This document shows, piece after piece, positions 1 to 9,397 of a stretch of DNA of 64,000 bases. The DNA comes from Bacillota bacterium (GTDB lineage Bacteria; Bacillota; Clostridia; Acetivibrionales; DSM-1351), in NCBI GenBank assembly GCA_023400235.1, contig JAEXFI010000005.1:175324-239323 (forward strand), written 5' to 3'. Under the pieces are notes generated by a model. It ran no database searches, was not told the DNA's origin, and saw nothing but the letters and a program-made list of their open reading frames with translations. Both the position numbers and the translations under genes were made by a program. How positions within the stretch are numbered: the first letter of the stretch is position 1; every line of letters starts with the position of its first letter.

Positions 1-1644
1 AAGCGGAATGAGAGATTAAAAGTCGTATGTAATCATCATGAACAGGCAGCAGCAATGTCTGCTGACATGTGTGGACGTTTGGGACAAGTACCGGGTGTTT
101 GTTTAGTTACAATCGGACCCGGAGCCACTAATGCCATAACAGGGGTTGCCCAGGCTTATTTGGATTCATCACCGGTTTTTATACTGTCAGGCCAGTCATC
201 TTCAAAATTGCTGCAATATGAAATTGATACGGGAATCCGCCAGCATGGCACTCAAAGCTTGAACCTGGAGCCTATAGTATCACCTATAACCAAATATTTT
301 GCAGCCGTTATGAACGAAGGGGATATTGTTGAGCATATGGAGAGGGCATATGAGCTTGCAATGAGCGGCAGAAAAGGCCCGGTTTGGCTGGATGTACCTG
401 TGGATATTCAAAACAGACAAGTACCGGACAGTGCACTTGAAAAAGCCTCAGGTAAAAAGTATGAAACCAGCCATTGCTCAGATATACCGGAGGAACAAAT
501 TCAAACTGTTGTTCAAATGCTTTCTTCTGCAAAAAAGCCTCTGATACTGGCCGGATATGGAGTAAGAAGCGCAAATGCCGTTGAAGCACTGGAGGAACTC
601 AGTAAATCTTTGCAGATACCTGTTGTTACCTCCAGAGGGGGTATTGATGCAATTAATTCTGATAATCCGTATTTTATGGGCAGGCCTGGAGCTTATGGGA
701 CAAGGGCTTCCCACTTTATAATTCAGCAATGTGATTTGCTTATTATCCTGGGCAGCAGGCTGTCGGTATCCACAATAGGATACTATCCAAAAGACTTTGG
801 AGGGAAGGCCCAAAAGGTAATGGTGGATGTTGACAGGATGGAACTGGCAAAGTCAGATGTACCGGTTGATATTAAAATAAATGGAGACATCAGGCTTTTT
901 ATTGAGGCTGTTCTCTCAAGCTGTAAGGAAACTCACCAGAATACCAGTTGGCTGAATCAATGTAAGGAGCTGGTGGATAAATACCCGGTTGTGCTTGATT
1001 CATATAGAAAAGAAAAGCCCCTCAATCCTTATTATTTTGTCGAACAGTTATCAGAACACTTATATGATGATTCCGTTATACTTACTGATACAGGAAGTGT
1101 GTGCAATATAGTTTCACAGGCAATCAAGCTAAAAGGAACTCAGAGATACCTAATATCGGGTGGGTTCTCTTGTATGGGCTTTTGGGCCGGAGCAGTAGGT
1201 GCGTCAACTATTAGTAATCATACCGTAGTATTGACGGGTGATGGAAGTGCTCAAATGAACATACAGGAACTGGCAACCATAAAATATAATAATTTACCAA
1301 TAAAAATGTTCATCTTTAAAAATAATGGATATGTTTTAATTAGGCATAATCAGCATAATTATATGAACGATAGGTTTTTAGGGGTAGGCCCGGACAGCGG
1401 CTTATGTATGCCGGATTTTTGTTCTGTTGCTGAAGCATACGGTCTCGAGAGTGCCAGAATTGATGAAGGTGACGATATCGAAGCTGCGCTTAGAGAGATA
1501 ATGAGGAAGGATACACCTGTAATATGCGAAGTAGTCCTCAGCGAGTTTTATGATATAGCACCTCGCATAGCTTCAAGAGTTATGCCGGACGGCTCCTTAA
1601 AAGCCGCAGAATTTGATGATATGTATCCGTTTTTGGAGAAATAG
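1..1644 (+). CDS. Thiamine-diphosphate-dependent enzyme, acetolactate-synthase-like (5' truncated by window edge)
   Basis: The reading frame is open from base 1, so the first ATG inside it (base 55) is internal and the true start lies before the window. The edge still shows the conserved ThDP glutamate in NHHEQAAAMSAD. The order is N-terminal pyrimidine-binding domain (GPGATNAITGVAQAYLDSSP), central domain, then C-terminal pyrophosphate-binding domain with the Mg/ThDP motif GDGSAQMN...NN. This is the acetolactate synthase/benzoylformate decarboxylase superfamily. The next genes encode an FkbM methyltransferase and an aldo/keto reductase and no ilvN or ilvC is present. A role in making an unusual sugar or acyl precursor for surface polysaccharide, comparable to YerE-type carboligases, is therefore more likely than branched-chain amino acid synthesis. 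That role is inference; the family is clear. Confidence 0.85.
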   Translation, partial: KRNERLKVVCNHHEQAAAMSADMCGRLGQVPGVCLVTIGPGATNAITGVAQAYLDSSPVFILSGQSSSKLLQYEIDTGIRQHGTQSLNLEPIVSPITKYFAAVMNEGDIVEHMERAYELAMSGRKGPVWLDVPVDIQNRQVPDSALEKASGKKYETSHCSDIPEEQIQTVVQMLSSAKKPLILAGYGVRSANAVEALEELSKSLQIPVVTSRGGIDAINSDNPYFMGRPGAYGTRASHFIIQQCDLLIILGSRLSVSTIGYYPKDFGGKAQKVMVDVDRMELAKSDVPVDIKINGDIRLFIEAVLSSCKETHQNTSWLNQCKELVDKYPVVLDSYRKEKPLNPYYFVEQLSEHLYDDSVILTDTGSVCNIVSQAIKLKGTQRYLISGGFSCMGFWAGAVGASTISNHTVVLTGDGSAQMNIQELATIKYNNLPIKMFIFKNNGYVLIRHNQHNYMNDRFLGVGPDSGLCMPDFCSVAEAYGLESARIDEGDDIEAALREIMRKDTPVICEVVLSEFYDIAPRIASRVMPDGSLKAAEFDDMYPFLEK

Positions 1645-1645
1645 T

Positions 1646-2791
1646 ATGGAAGAGCTGATGAATATTTTAAATAGACATTCAACAGAGCATTATTACAATT
1701 GCTGTTATAATGATTTAAATATTGATGAGCCTATAATAATATATGGAGCAGGTTATTGCGGGGCTATGGTTTGCGAGCTGATGCAAGATTATGGCATGGA
1801 GCCCGTATGTTTTTTTGATAAAAACAAGCTAAAACACGAAACGGTTATTATGGGGGTGCAGGTTCAACAACCGGAGACATTAAAGAATGCCCATAAATAT
1901 CTGGTTGTTGTTTGTATGCTTCAAAAAGGGAGCCTATATGATGAGATAAAAAACTATATTTTGGGTCTGGGATATTTAAAAGTCATACATATAACAGACC
2001 TAAGAAATAACAAAAAATTATTTTCTACGCAGAAGCTTTTAATCTCACCAGACGTACAATTTATAAAGGATAATGCAGATAACATAGAGAAAGTCTATGA
2101 AAGCTTATCGGATAATGACTCTAAAGAAACATATCTTAAAATAATGGAGTACCTGGGGGATAATATCAATATTGCCATACCAGCGTTACCTCTGCAGCAA
2201 CAGTATTTTGCATATGATACCTATTGTAAGAGTGATAATGAGGTTTTTATAGATTGCGGAGCCTTTAAGGGTGAGGTGATGGATACTTTTTTGAGAAATA
2301 ATGATTTCTGTTTTTCCAATTATTTTGCCATTGAGCCGGACCCCCAATATATCAAAGTCTTAGAGCAAAAGAAAAGTAAATATAACGAGGATAGGGTACG
2401 TATCGTACATTGTGCCTTGAGCAATTCAACTGGGGTTGTTGGCATACAAAACTACGGAAATGAAAATTCTGTGATATGCTCTGATGGAGGGGCAGAAGTA
2501 GATTGCAATACTCTTGATGGACTTTTATCCAATATTTGGCCTACATTCATTAAAATTGATGTAGAGGGTTTTGAACAGCGCGTTCTTGCCGGGGCGGATT
2601 TTATAATAAGGAATTGCAAACCAGTTCTAGCGGTTGCAATATATCATACAGAGAAAGATTTTTGGGAAATCCCCCTTATAATAAAAGAAAAGTATCCCTT
2701 TTATTCTTTATATGTGAGAAGTTATATGAATATTCACGAAACCATACTTTACGCGGTTCCAGAAAATAGAATGGTGCAGCATCAGAAATAA
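1646..2791 (+). CDS. FkbM-family SAM-dependent methyltransferase with N-terminal Rossmann-like domain
   Basis: The protein has 381 residues when started at ATG 1646, two bases after the upstream stop, with GGAG seven bases ahead. A longer frame from 1613 would overlap the previous gene and has no ribosome site. The N-terminal part has a dinucleotide-binding-like segment (IIIYGAGYCGAMVCELM) of the kind that precedes FkbM domains in polysaccharide clusters. The C-terminal half carries the SAM motif VFIDCGAFKGEV, the acidic IEPDP and the FkbM hallmark FIKIDVEGFEQRVLAGA. It probably O-methylates a glycan or small molecule. The tight spacing indicates translational coupling with the ThDP enzyme. 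The substrate is unknown. Confidence 0.85.
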   Translation: MEELMNILNRHSTEHYYNCCYNDLNIDEPIIIYGAGYCGAMVCELMQDYGMEPVCFFDKNKLKHETVIMGVQVQQPETLKNAHKYLVVVCMLQKGSLYDEIKNYILGLGYLKVIHITDLRNNKKLFSTQKLLISPDVQFIKDNADNIEKVYESLSDNDSKETYLKIMEYLGDNINIAIPALPLQQQYFAYDTYCKSDNEVFIDCGAFKGEVMDTFLRNNDFCFSNYFAIEPDPQYIKVLEQKKSKYNEDRVRIVHCALSNSTGVVGIQNYGNENSVICSDGGAEVDCNTLDGLLSNIWPTFIKIDVEGFEQRVLAGADFIIRNCKPVLAVAIYHTEKDFWEIPLIIKEKYPFYSLYVRSYMNIHETILYAVPENRMVQHQK

Positions 2792-2827
2792 CTATCTTTT
2801 AAAATACTATCTTTGTGGGAGTAGAAG

Positions 2828-3790
2828 ATGAAATATATTAATAAGTATGATGTAAATATATCAAAAATTGGATTAGGTACAGGAAGATTTGGAACACGTA
2901 TAGAAGAGGAAAAATCTTTTGAAATGCTTGATCTGTTTATTGCTGGAGGAGGGAACCTACTGGATACTGCCCGGAATTATTATGAGTGGGTAGAAAATGG
3001 ACGTGGGGTTAGTGAGAAAACAATAGGTAGGTGGCTTGAGTCTCGTAAAATCAGAAATAAGGTATATATATCAACAAAAGGCGGGGTTAGGAATCAAGGG
3101 AAAAAATTTATTATTAATCTTAATAAAGACAACCTTGTAGAGGAATTAAAAGAAAGCCAGGATGCACTCATGAGCAAAACAGTTGATTTTTACCTGCTGC
3201 ACAGGGACGAGCCTCAAAGGCCGGTGGAGGAGATCATGGAAACACTTCAAGTTATATGCAGGCAGGGAAATGTACGTGGGCTGGGAGTATGCAACTGGTC
3301 GTCCGAAAGAATTATTTCAGCAAATCTTTATGCAAATAAGCATGGGTACAGGCCGTTGACACTGATTCAAACATGGTGGTCAATTGCCGAATATACAGAG
3401 ACAATGTGGAACGACAGTACTACTACACATATGGATAAAGATACTTATGATCATATAAAACAGAATAATCTTGTTTGTATGGCGTATACCTCACAGGCGA
3501 AAGGTTTTTTTCAAAAAGCCATAGCTGAGGGATTAGACAATCTGGACAGCTTTCTTAAACACAGAATAGCAACAGATGTAAACATAAGAAGGCTTAATTA
3601 TATTAAAAAGTATTGTGAAGAGAATGGATTATCACCAACAGCAGTAATAAACGGGTATATTACAAGTAATCAAATTAATGGCATAGCATTGGTTAGCTGT
3701 TCGTCAATTAATCAACTTAATGATATAATAAATAACTGTGACAGTAATATCGATAGTGAATTTATTAATTATATTGAGGGTATAAATTAG
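2828..3790 (+). CDS. Aldo/keto reductase
   Basis: This 320-residue protein covers a full (alpha/beta)8 aldo/keto reductase. Visible are the N-terminal IGLGTGRFGT, the Asp and Tyr of the catalytic tetrad in LLDTARNYYEW, the Lys in YISTKGG and the His in FYLLHRDEP. These proteins reduce carbonyls with NADPH. GGGAG precedes the ATG by a normal distance. It lies 36 bases behind the FkbM methyltransferase on the same strand and is probably co-transcribed, which suggests it reduces a keto-sugar or related intermediate of the same pathway. No specific substrate can be named. Confidence 0.85.
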   Translation: MKYINKYDVNISKIGLGTGRFGTRIEEEKSFEMLDLFIAGGGNLLDTARNYYEWVENGRGVSEKTIGRWLESRKIRNKVYISTKGGVRNQGKKFIINLNKDNLVEELKESQDALMSKTVDFYLLHRDEPQRPVEEIMETLQVICRQGNVRGLGVCNWSSERIISANLYANKHGYRPLTLIQTWWSIAEYTETMWNDSTTTHMDKDTYDHIKQNNLVCMAYTSQAKGFFQKAIAEGLDNLDSFLKHRIATDVNIRRLNYIKKYCEENGLSPTAVINGYITSNQINGIALVSCSSINQLNDIINNCDSNIDSEFINYIEGIN

Positions 3791-3838
3791 CCGAAAAAGA
3801 TTTAATAATTTGTTACAGACTTAATAAGGGGAAGTATC

Positions 3839-4495
3839 ATGCCTTTTGCTATGACACATTTATTTATTGCACATAACATAATAAAAAGCACGCGTCAAAT
3901 CAAGAAACCCGGTGACTTTATGCTGGGAGCTATCGCACCAGATGCTGTTCATTTTTTGGACAACTATCATAGTGATTTAAAAAAGATAAGCCATCTCTGT
4001 ATTGGGGATGAAAAGTGGGGTAATATAACAAATAATCAGGAATGGCTATCACATGTTCTTAATTTTTTACAAATTTATAACTTTGGTGAAAAAAATGATT
4101 TTATATACGGATATTGTTCTCATATAATAACCGATTTGCAGAATAATATTAAGATATGGACACCTTTTCTAGCTGAGAATAAAGATGCTATTGAAAAGGG
4201 TATGGGAAGCATTTATCATCAGGAATCGTTCAATATCGATTATGAACTCTATTTATTTAATCCGCAGAAGCAAAGAGATATTTGGGAGTTGCTAAGGGCT
4301 GCTGCAGGATATGATATTGAAAATGTTATTGGTAGGGGCGAAATAGATAAAATGAAGCATCACTTACTATATAACTTATTTAACGACAGAAAACCAGCAG
4401 ATGTATCCACTAATAAATATGTTACAATTTCGGGAGTGCTGCAGTTTATTTTCGCTGAATCCCAGTATATAAGCAGACTTTTGTATAATATTTAA
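3839..4495 (+). CDS. Zinc-dependent phospholipase C-like protein
   Basis: A 218-residue protein that opens MPFAMTHLFIAHNI and continues with FMLGAIAPDAVHFLDN and YGYCSHIITDL. This pattern of spaced His and Asp residues is that of the Zn_dep_PLPC family, which is widespread in Clostridia and mostly uncharacterised. No signal peptide is seen, so it is probably cytoplasmic. It is preceded by AAGGGGAAG and lies 48 bases after the aldo/keto reductase, at the apparent end of the polysaccharide operon. The metal-site residues are inferred from the family pattern and enzyme activity is not established. Confidence 0.6.
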   Translation: MPFAMTHLFIAHNIIKSTRQIKKPGDFMLGAIAPDAVHFLDNYHSDLKKISHLCIGDEKWGNITNNQEWLSHVLNFLQIYNFGEKNDFIYGYCSHIITDLQNNIKIWTPFLAENKDAIEKGMGSIYHQESFNIDYELYLFNPQKQRDIWELLRAAAGYDIENVIGRGEIDKMKHHLLYNLFNDRKPADVSTNKYVTISGVLQFIFAESQYISRLLYNI

Positions 4496-4500
4496 GTTTT

Positions 4501-4527
4501 ATAATTTGATATATAATATCAAATTAT
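4501..4527. terminator. AT-rich perfect palindrome between convergent genes
   Basis: Arms 4501-4512 (ATAATTTGATAT) and 4516-4527 are perfectly complementary around a 3-base loop. It sits between the ends of the phospholipase-like gene and the convergent hydrolase gene. It is all A/T apart from two pairs, so it would be a weak terminator, possibly working in both directions. Confidence 0.35.
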
Positions 4528-4603
4528 AACTGAGAATTAAGAATTGCAGCAAATTAAGAAAGCTAGACAGTACAAATGTAAAATAGCTGACCGGTTATCA
4601 TGG

Positions 4604-5569
4604 CTACTTCCCCTTCGCCTCCACACACTCCTTAATAAACTCCACCACCGTATCCATGTATTTATCAGGGGCAGTGATAAAGCTCTGCCCGTACTCCTTT
4701 GCGCCGGAATTCCAGTAATGAGCCGGTACGGGACTTTTCCTGAAATACAGTTCGTATAACAGTCTGGTATTGTCGGAGGCACTTGGACCGGGCTGTATGC
4801 CGTCAATCAATAATATAGGAGTAGGAACTATTGCAGGCACTTGAGGAATAATATCCATTTCGTCATTGACCTTTGCAAGCATTTTAGCAATAAAGCCTAT
4901 GGTAAATTTGAACGGATACTCCGGCAGCCAGCTATACTCTTCGATGGCAAAGTCAATAAAATTATCGGCTTTGGCATAAGGGCTGTCGGCTATTACTCCG
5001 AGTATACTGTCCCTGTATGGGGACTTTGAAATTGCGGAAAGACAGGAGGAAGCCCCGGTGGAAAACCCCATAAGTATGATGTTTTCCGTTTCCTGCTGCT
5101 TTAAGTATTTTATGGCGGTTAAAACATCGGTGGTTTCATTCTTGCCGAAGGTGGACATGGAACCTGCCGAGTTGCCTGAACCTCGCAAATCAATTGTAAG
5201 TACATTTAACTTTTCATTGTTCAGGCGGGATATGAGCCTGAAGGTGTCCTCATCAAACTGCAGCCTGTTCCTTCCATAGCTGTGAATCATCAGCACAGTG
5301 GTCTTTGAACCTAAGGAGGGAAAAAACCAGCCATTTATTTTTTCCTTGGACTCACTGCAGTAAAAGCTTACATTCCTGTAGTCGGGTGCAATATTTGACG
5401 AAATCTGTGGAGTTGTTATCTTGGCAGGGTGGGTAATTTTCCAGGCTGAAATGAAGGAAACAGCACCAATAGCCAGACAAACCAAAACTAATATATATAT
5501 AATTGCAAGAAAAATATTCTTAGGCAAAACACTTTTTCTTTCTGCGAAAGCAACAGTCTTAAGCTGCAT
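4604..5569 (-). CDS. Membrane-anchored alpha/beta hydrolase, catalytic His position substituted
   Basis: The 321-residue protein starts with about 17 residues, a single hydrophobic segment (residues about 18-42, IFLAIIYILVLVCLAIGAVS) and then an extracytoplasmic alpha/beta-hydrolase domain. The nucleophile elbow is GFSTG in ILMGFSTGASSCL and the oxyanion region is MIHSYGRNR. In related BAAT/DUF-type hydrolases the C-terminal catalytic His falls in a segment like 'AEHGQSF'. Here that segment reads AKEYGQSF, with Tyr in place of His. GGAGGA lies upstream of the ATG. The gene is monocistronic and converges on the polysaccharide cluster. Activity may be altered or use another His, for instance the one in PVPAHYW. 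Confidence 0.8.
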   Translation of the reverse strand: MQLKTVAFAERKSVLPKNIFLAIIYILVLVCLAIGAVSFISAWKITHPAKITTPQISSNIAPDYRNVSFYCSESKEKINGWFFPSLGSKTTVLMIHSYGRNRLQFDEDTFRLISRLNNEKLNVLTIDLRGSGNSAGSMSTFGKNETTDVLTAIKYLKQQETENIILMGFSTGASSCLSAISKSPYRDSILGVIADSPYAKADNFIDFAIEEYSWLPEYPFKFTIGFIAKMLAKVNDEMDIIPQVPAIVPTPILLIDGIQPGPSASDNTRLLYELYFRKSPVPAHYWNSGAKEYGQSFITAPDKYMDTVVEFIKECVEAKGK

Positions 5570-5594
5570 GGGGTAAATCCTCCGGAAATTACTA

Positions 5595-5623
5595 TTGACT
5601 AATGGATACTTAAGTTTTATTAT
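5595..5623 (+). promoter_or_regulatory. Predicted sigma-A promoter for the radical SAM gene
   Basis: TTGACT at 5595-5600 and TATTAT at 5618-5623 are separated by exactly 17 bases, in the gap between two divergent genes and about 120 bases ahead of the radical SAM start. Confidence 0.5.
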
Positions 5624-5743
5624 ATTTTTATTTACCGGGAATGTAAATACATTATATCAGGACGAAACAGGCAATAGGTCCAGGCCCCTTAGTCTTAAGC
5701 GGATATTGCCTTGCCTGGTAAATTGTTCTTATGGAGATTAAAG

Positions 5744-6634
5744 ATGACCAACCTTTGTAATAGCTGTCCGAGAAATTGCAATAAAAACGGAAAAGTCGAA
5801 GCAGGATTTTGTGGAGTTACTGAACAGCTAAAAGTTGCAAGAGCATTTTTACATATGTGGGAAGAGCCTTGTATAAGTGGGACAAGGGGATCAGGCACTA
5901 TTTTCTTTGCAGGCTGCAACTTGAAATGTGTATATTGCCAGAACTTTCATATAAGCCAGGAACATTTTGGAAAAGAGATAACTGAAGCAAGGCTTGGGGA
6001 AATAGTGACCGAGCTTATTCATAAAGGTGCACATAATATAAACCTGGTGAATCCCTCCCACTACGTGCAGGTCATAGCCCGGGTGCTTGGTGAATTAAAA
6101 GCGGCAGGTAAACTGACTGTTCCCGTTGTCTATAACTCCAGCGGGTATGAAAGCGTTGCCGCTTTAAAAACTGTGGAAGGCTTGATAGATGTATATTTGC
6201 CTGACATGAAATATTCAGAGGGCGATACTTCTTTTAAGTATTCAAAGGCAAAAGATTATCCCCAGGTAAGTCAAGAGGCTGTTCTTGAGATGTACCGGCA
6301 GGTTGGAAGTCCGGTACTGGATGCTTCAGGAATCATCCGTAGAGGCCTTATTATCAGGCACCTGATTCTTCCGGGGCATACTAAGGAGAGTATAAACGTA
6401 CTCAATTGGATAAGCAAAAATGTTCCGAAGAGTGTGTATGTATCATTAATGAGTCAATATACACCCTTTTATGCTGCGGAGAAGTACCCTGAGATCAATA
6501 GGCCAATTACCAGAAAGGAATATGAGCGAGTAGTTGGGCACCTTTACAAGTTGGGACTTGAAGAAGGCTATGTACAGGAGAGGCAATCTGCGGACACACA
6601 ATATATACCGGACTTTAATCTTGAAGGAGTTTAA
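5744..6634 (+). CDS. Radical SAM protein, PflA-like (PflX/COG1313 type)
   Basis: The 296-residue protein is started at ATG 5744, which has GGAG seven bases upstream; the in-frame ATG at 5711 has none. The N-terminal CNSCPRNC and GFCG form a cysteine-rich segment that may bind an extra metal or cluster. The radical SAM motif is CNLKCVYCQNF. Proteins of this type resemble pyruvate-formate-lyase activating enzymes and use a 4Fe-4S cluster and S-adenosylmethionine to start radical chemistry. No glycyl-radical enzyme gene is adjacent, so the target is unknown. It is transcribed alone, divergent from the hydrolase. Confidence 0.8.
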   Translation: MTNLCNSCPRNCNKNGKVEAGFCGVTEQLKVARAFLHMWEEPCISGTRGSGTIFFAGCNLKCVYCQNFHISQEHFGKEITEARLGEIVTELIHKGAHNINLVNPSHYVQVIARVLGELKAAGKLTVPVVYNSSGYESVAALKTVEGLIDVYLPDMKYSEGDTSFKYSKAKDYPQVSQEAVLEMYRQVGSPVLDASGIIRRGLIIRHLILPGHTKESINVLNWISKNVPKSVYVSLMSQYTPFYAAEKYPEINRPITRKEYERVVGHLYKLGLEEGYVQERQSADTQYIPDFNLEGV

Positions 6635-7078
6635 GAGCTGGCGTATTATTAGTAAATTAACCTGCGGTGCTGTTTAAAAGGTGGTAACAGTGAGAAAAAA
6701 TATAAAATATAAAGGAAAATATAAAATTTTAAAAATAATTGTTGCATTTTGTTAATTTATACATTATAATTTACATTAATAGAAATAATTTACACAATTA
6801 TATGTTTATAGAAATGCAACACAAGGTTATATTTACTTGATTTCAAATCTATTCAATTTCTGAATGTTAGTTCCTTAAAATTTCAAGAGTATTTAATATT
6901 TCTTTAATATCTTAACCCATTTATTAATACATATTAGTTGACACATAATAAATCTCCCCCTTTGTTAAATTCACAAATTTCATCTCTTTTTTTATTAGAC
7001 TTCTATACAGCAAAATGTAAAACATTTCAGTAATATTCCATCGGCTTTAATTCTCATTATTCATGGAGGAAGAATTAT
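6635..7078. other. 444-base AT-rich gap before the Tad operon
   Basis: No gene is seen. A perfect 10-base inverted repeat (TGTTGCATTT at 6740-6749, AAATGCAACA at 6812-6821) flanks about 60 AT-rich bases. A TTGACA hexamer at 6938-6943 could be a -35 box, but no good -10 box follows at standard distance. The leader of the Tad operon must begin in this stretch. Confidence 0.5.
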
Positions 7079-8791
7079 ATGCAGAACAATATAATTTTTC
7101 AAAAATATCGATATATAAAATCCTTGGGGCATGGCGGTTGTGCGGAGGTATTCCTGGCTGAAAACCTGGCTCTTAAAAACTATTGGGCTATAAAGGAAAT
7201 AAATAAAAACGGAGCGGCCTCTATCAGCGGCTATCTGGAACCTGTAATATTAAAACGCTTGAACCATCCTGCACTGCCCAGAATTGTCGATGTCTACGAA
7301 GATGAAAGTAAAATATACATAATCGAGGATTACATAGAAGGAAAAAGCTTACTGCAGGTGTTGGAGAACGACGGACCGTGCCAGGAGCAAAAGGTTGCAG
7401 ATTGGGGTATGCAGTTATGCAGCGTACTGGAGTATCTGCATGGACAAAAGCCCAATGCCGTGATTTATGGGGATATGAAGCCGCATAATATTATTCTTAC
7501 ACAGGATGGCTGTATAAAGCTTATTGACTTTGGGGTTTCCATGTATTCAGCCAACGGTGAAATTCCAGCAAGCGAAGGAGAAACAGACAGTTTTAAAACA
7601 GGCTTTATTGGCACAAGAGGTTATGCTGCTCCTGAACAATATTTGGGAAAGGGAACTTCAATAAGCACTGATATATATTCTCTTGGGATCACTTTGATAC
7701 AACTGCTTATAGGCAGGCATCCTCTGCAATGTGCTGATTTTTACAGCGATAGTGAATACATGGAATGTATGTCCTTGGGATTGTTTGAAATCTTAAATAA
7801 ATGTATTCAAACAAAGCCTTCAAAGAGGTACAGCAGTGTGTCCCAATTGCGCAGGGACCTTGGGAAAGTTGCACTTTACAATGTGAGCAGACCCCCAGGC
7901 TGCATAAATACAGGCAGGAATAGTCTCACAAGAATATTTGCGTTTTCAGGAGTGAGTGGTGCAGGTGTTTCGACAATAACCGGTGCCGTAGCAGAGTATC
8001 TGGCGAAAACAAGGAAGGCAACAGTTTGCATTGTGGATTTAAGTCATTCAGGTGCCTTGGCCAGAGGCTATACAATTGAAAGGGCCGGAATCCTATCAAA
8101 ACCCGTGAAGCTTGATTCAAAATTATTTTACATAAACTATAGAGACTTTGTTAATCCAGACCCCAAAAATGATTCAAACCTAAAAGAGTATCCTATTGAT
8201 CATACTGATCCTTTAATAATCTATAAGCAATTCTCTCAGCTTCAGGATCAATTTTCATTTATTTTAATTGATGCTGATCTGTCAATCCTCAAGATGATTG
8301 AGCACGTCCTAAGTCACATTTTTCTGATATGTGATATGAACCCATATTATATATCAGGATTGGGGGAACGGATTGAAGTGAAAGAGCTGGCTTCATCCTG
8401 TTCTTCGGGCACATCATTTATAGTCAACAAATTCTACAAAGGAGAATTAAGTTCCGGTGACATCCTGCAGGGTGCTATCTCAAATAGTAATACTGAGGAG
8501 CATCTCGGAAAACTTGTTTCTCTATCAAGCCTTTTTGAGGTTCCGTATGATCAATGGATATATCTCAAATGGATGTACAGCGGCTTCGGAGAACCACTAA
8601 GATTTGGGGGCAAATCCAGTGACCGGTTTGGTATGGCAGTTGCCCATATTGTTGACAAGACAATTCAACCTCCCAAATCGCAGCCCTGGCAGGGGCTGAA
8701 AAAAATTACAGACAAGTGGAGTAACAGATATGAGAAAACGAATAATAATAAAAACGATACTTATTACTATGGGAATATTTCTAATACTTAA
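7079..8791 (+). CDS. Ser/Thr protein kinase fused to a ParA/CpaE-like domain with degenerate P-loop
   Basis: 570 residues with GGAGGA ahead of the ATG. Residues about 10-265 are a Hanks-type kinase: glycine loop LGHGGCAEVF, Lys39 in WAIKEI, catalytic loop YGDMKPHN (Asp132, Lys134, Asn137), Asp150 in LIDFG, then GTRGYAAPEQY. From about residue 283 a second domain resembles MinD/ParA ATPases (FAFSGVSGAGVSTITG, then VCIVDLSHSG). Its Walker A equivalent has Val where the P-loop Lys should be, so it may not hydrolyse ATP. There are no membrane segments. The gene heads the Tad-type operon and its last 62 bases overlap the CpaB gene. Inference: it phosphorylates or senses a component of the pilus machine, with the second domain pairing with TadZ. 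The fold assignment of the second domain is less certain than the kinase. Confidence 0.85.
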   Translation: MQNNIIFQKYRYIKSLGHGGCAEVFLAENLALKNYWAIKEINKNGAASISGYLEPVILKRLNHPALPRIVDVYEDESKIYIIEDYIEGKSLLQVLENDGPCQEQKVADWGMQLCSVLEYLHGQKPNAVIYGDMKPHNIILTQDGCIKLIDFGVSMYSANGEIPASEGETDSFKTGFIGTRGYAAPEQYLGKGTSISTDIYSLGITLIQLLIGRHPLQCADFYSDSEYMECMSLGLFEILNKCIQTKPSKRYSSVSQLRRDLGKVALYNVSRPPGCINTGRNSLTRIFAFSGVSGAGVSTITGAVAEYLAKTRKATVCIVDLSHSGALARGYTIERAGILSKPVKLDSKLFYINYRDFVNPDPKNDSNLKEYPIDHTDPLIIYKQFSQLQDQFSFILIDADLSILKMIEHVLSHIFLICDMNPYYISGLGERIEVKELASSCSSGTSFIVNKFYKGELSSGDILQGAISNSNTEEHLGKLVSLSSLFEVPYDQWIYLKWMYSGFGEPLRFGGKSSDRFGMAVAHIVDKTIQPPKSQPWQGLKKITDKWSNRYEKTNNNKNDTYYYGNISNT

Positions 8792-9368
8792 TACTTTTAT
8801 TCTCACATATATCTTTAAAAAATATCCCCTTGACATGAAGGAATATATACCAGCCATTATTGCAGCAGGGGATATCCCATCGGGTACAGTCATTGGTGCA
8901 GAACACATACGAACCAAACTTATTCAGTATACTGCCTTCAATCAATCCATGGAGAAGGACGCAAGTATGGTTATAGGTAAAAAATTGTCAAGAAGTATCA
9001 GCAAAAGTGATTACTTTAGGAAGTCTGACCTGATACACAGAGAAGATTGGTTCAGCAGTGATGCAAGGATAATCACTTTGCCGGCAAATATTGAAGAACG
9101 GCTTGCAAACTTGATTAAGCGAGGCTCATACATTGACATACTAATAAATAGGGAATCACGTCAAATGCCTGAGACAGTTTTAAGGAAAATAAGAGTTGAG
9201 GATGTTCTGGACGAAAACGGAAATTCAATTGATACAAAGTCCGGAATAAATTCCAGGACTGCATATTTAATGCTTGTATTGGGAGAAACAGAAAGACAAA
9301 AGATTTATTCTTCCCTGGCAGAGGGGAGATTAATCTATGAGCTGTATTGTGACGAAAGTCAGAATTAG
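8730..9368 (+). CDS. CpaB/RcpC-like SAF-domain protein of the Tad pilus system
   Basis: The 212-residue protein has an N-terminal membrane anchor (IIIKTILITMGIFLILNTFILTYIF, split here as IIIKTILITMGIF and following residues) and then an SAF-type domain (IPAIIAAGDIPSGTVIGAEH, followed by VIGKKLSRSISKSDYF). This is the layout of CpaB, which in Tad systems acts on the outside of the membrane. GGAG lies eight bases before the ATG, inside the end of the kinase gene, so the two are translationally linked. The position between a kinase and TadZ supports the call; sequence similarity to proteobacterial CpaB appears low. Confidence 0.7.
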   Translation: MRKRIIIKTILITMGIFLILNTFILTYIFKKYPLDMKEYIPAIIAAGDIPSGTVIGAEHIRTKLIQYTAFNQSMEKDASMVIGKKLSRSISKSDYFRKSDLIHREDWFSSDARIITLPANIEERLANLIKRGSYIDILINRESRQMPETVLRKIRVEDVLDENGNSIDTKSGINSRTAYLMLVLGETERQKIYSSLAEGRLIYELYCDESQN

Positions 9369-9397
9369 CGTTCTACTTTAATTTTACGGGGGAGCAT

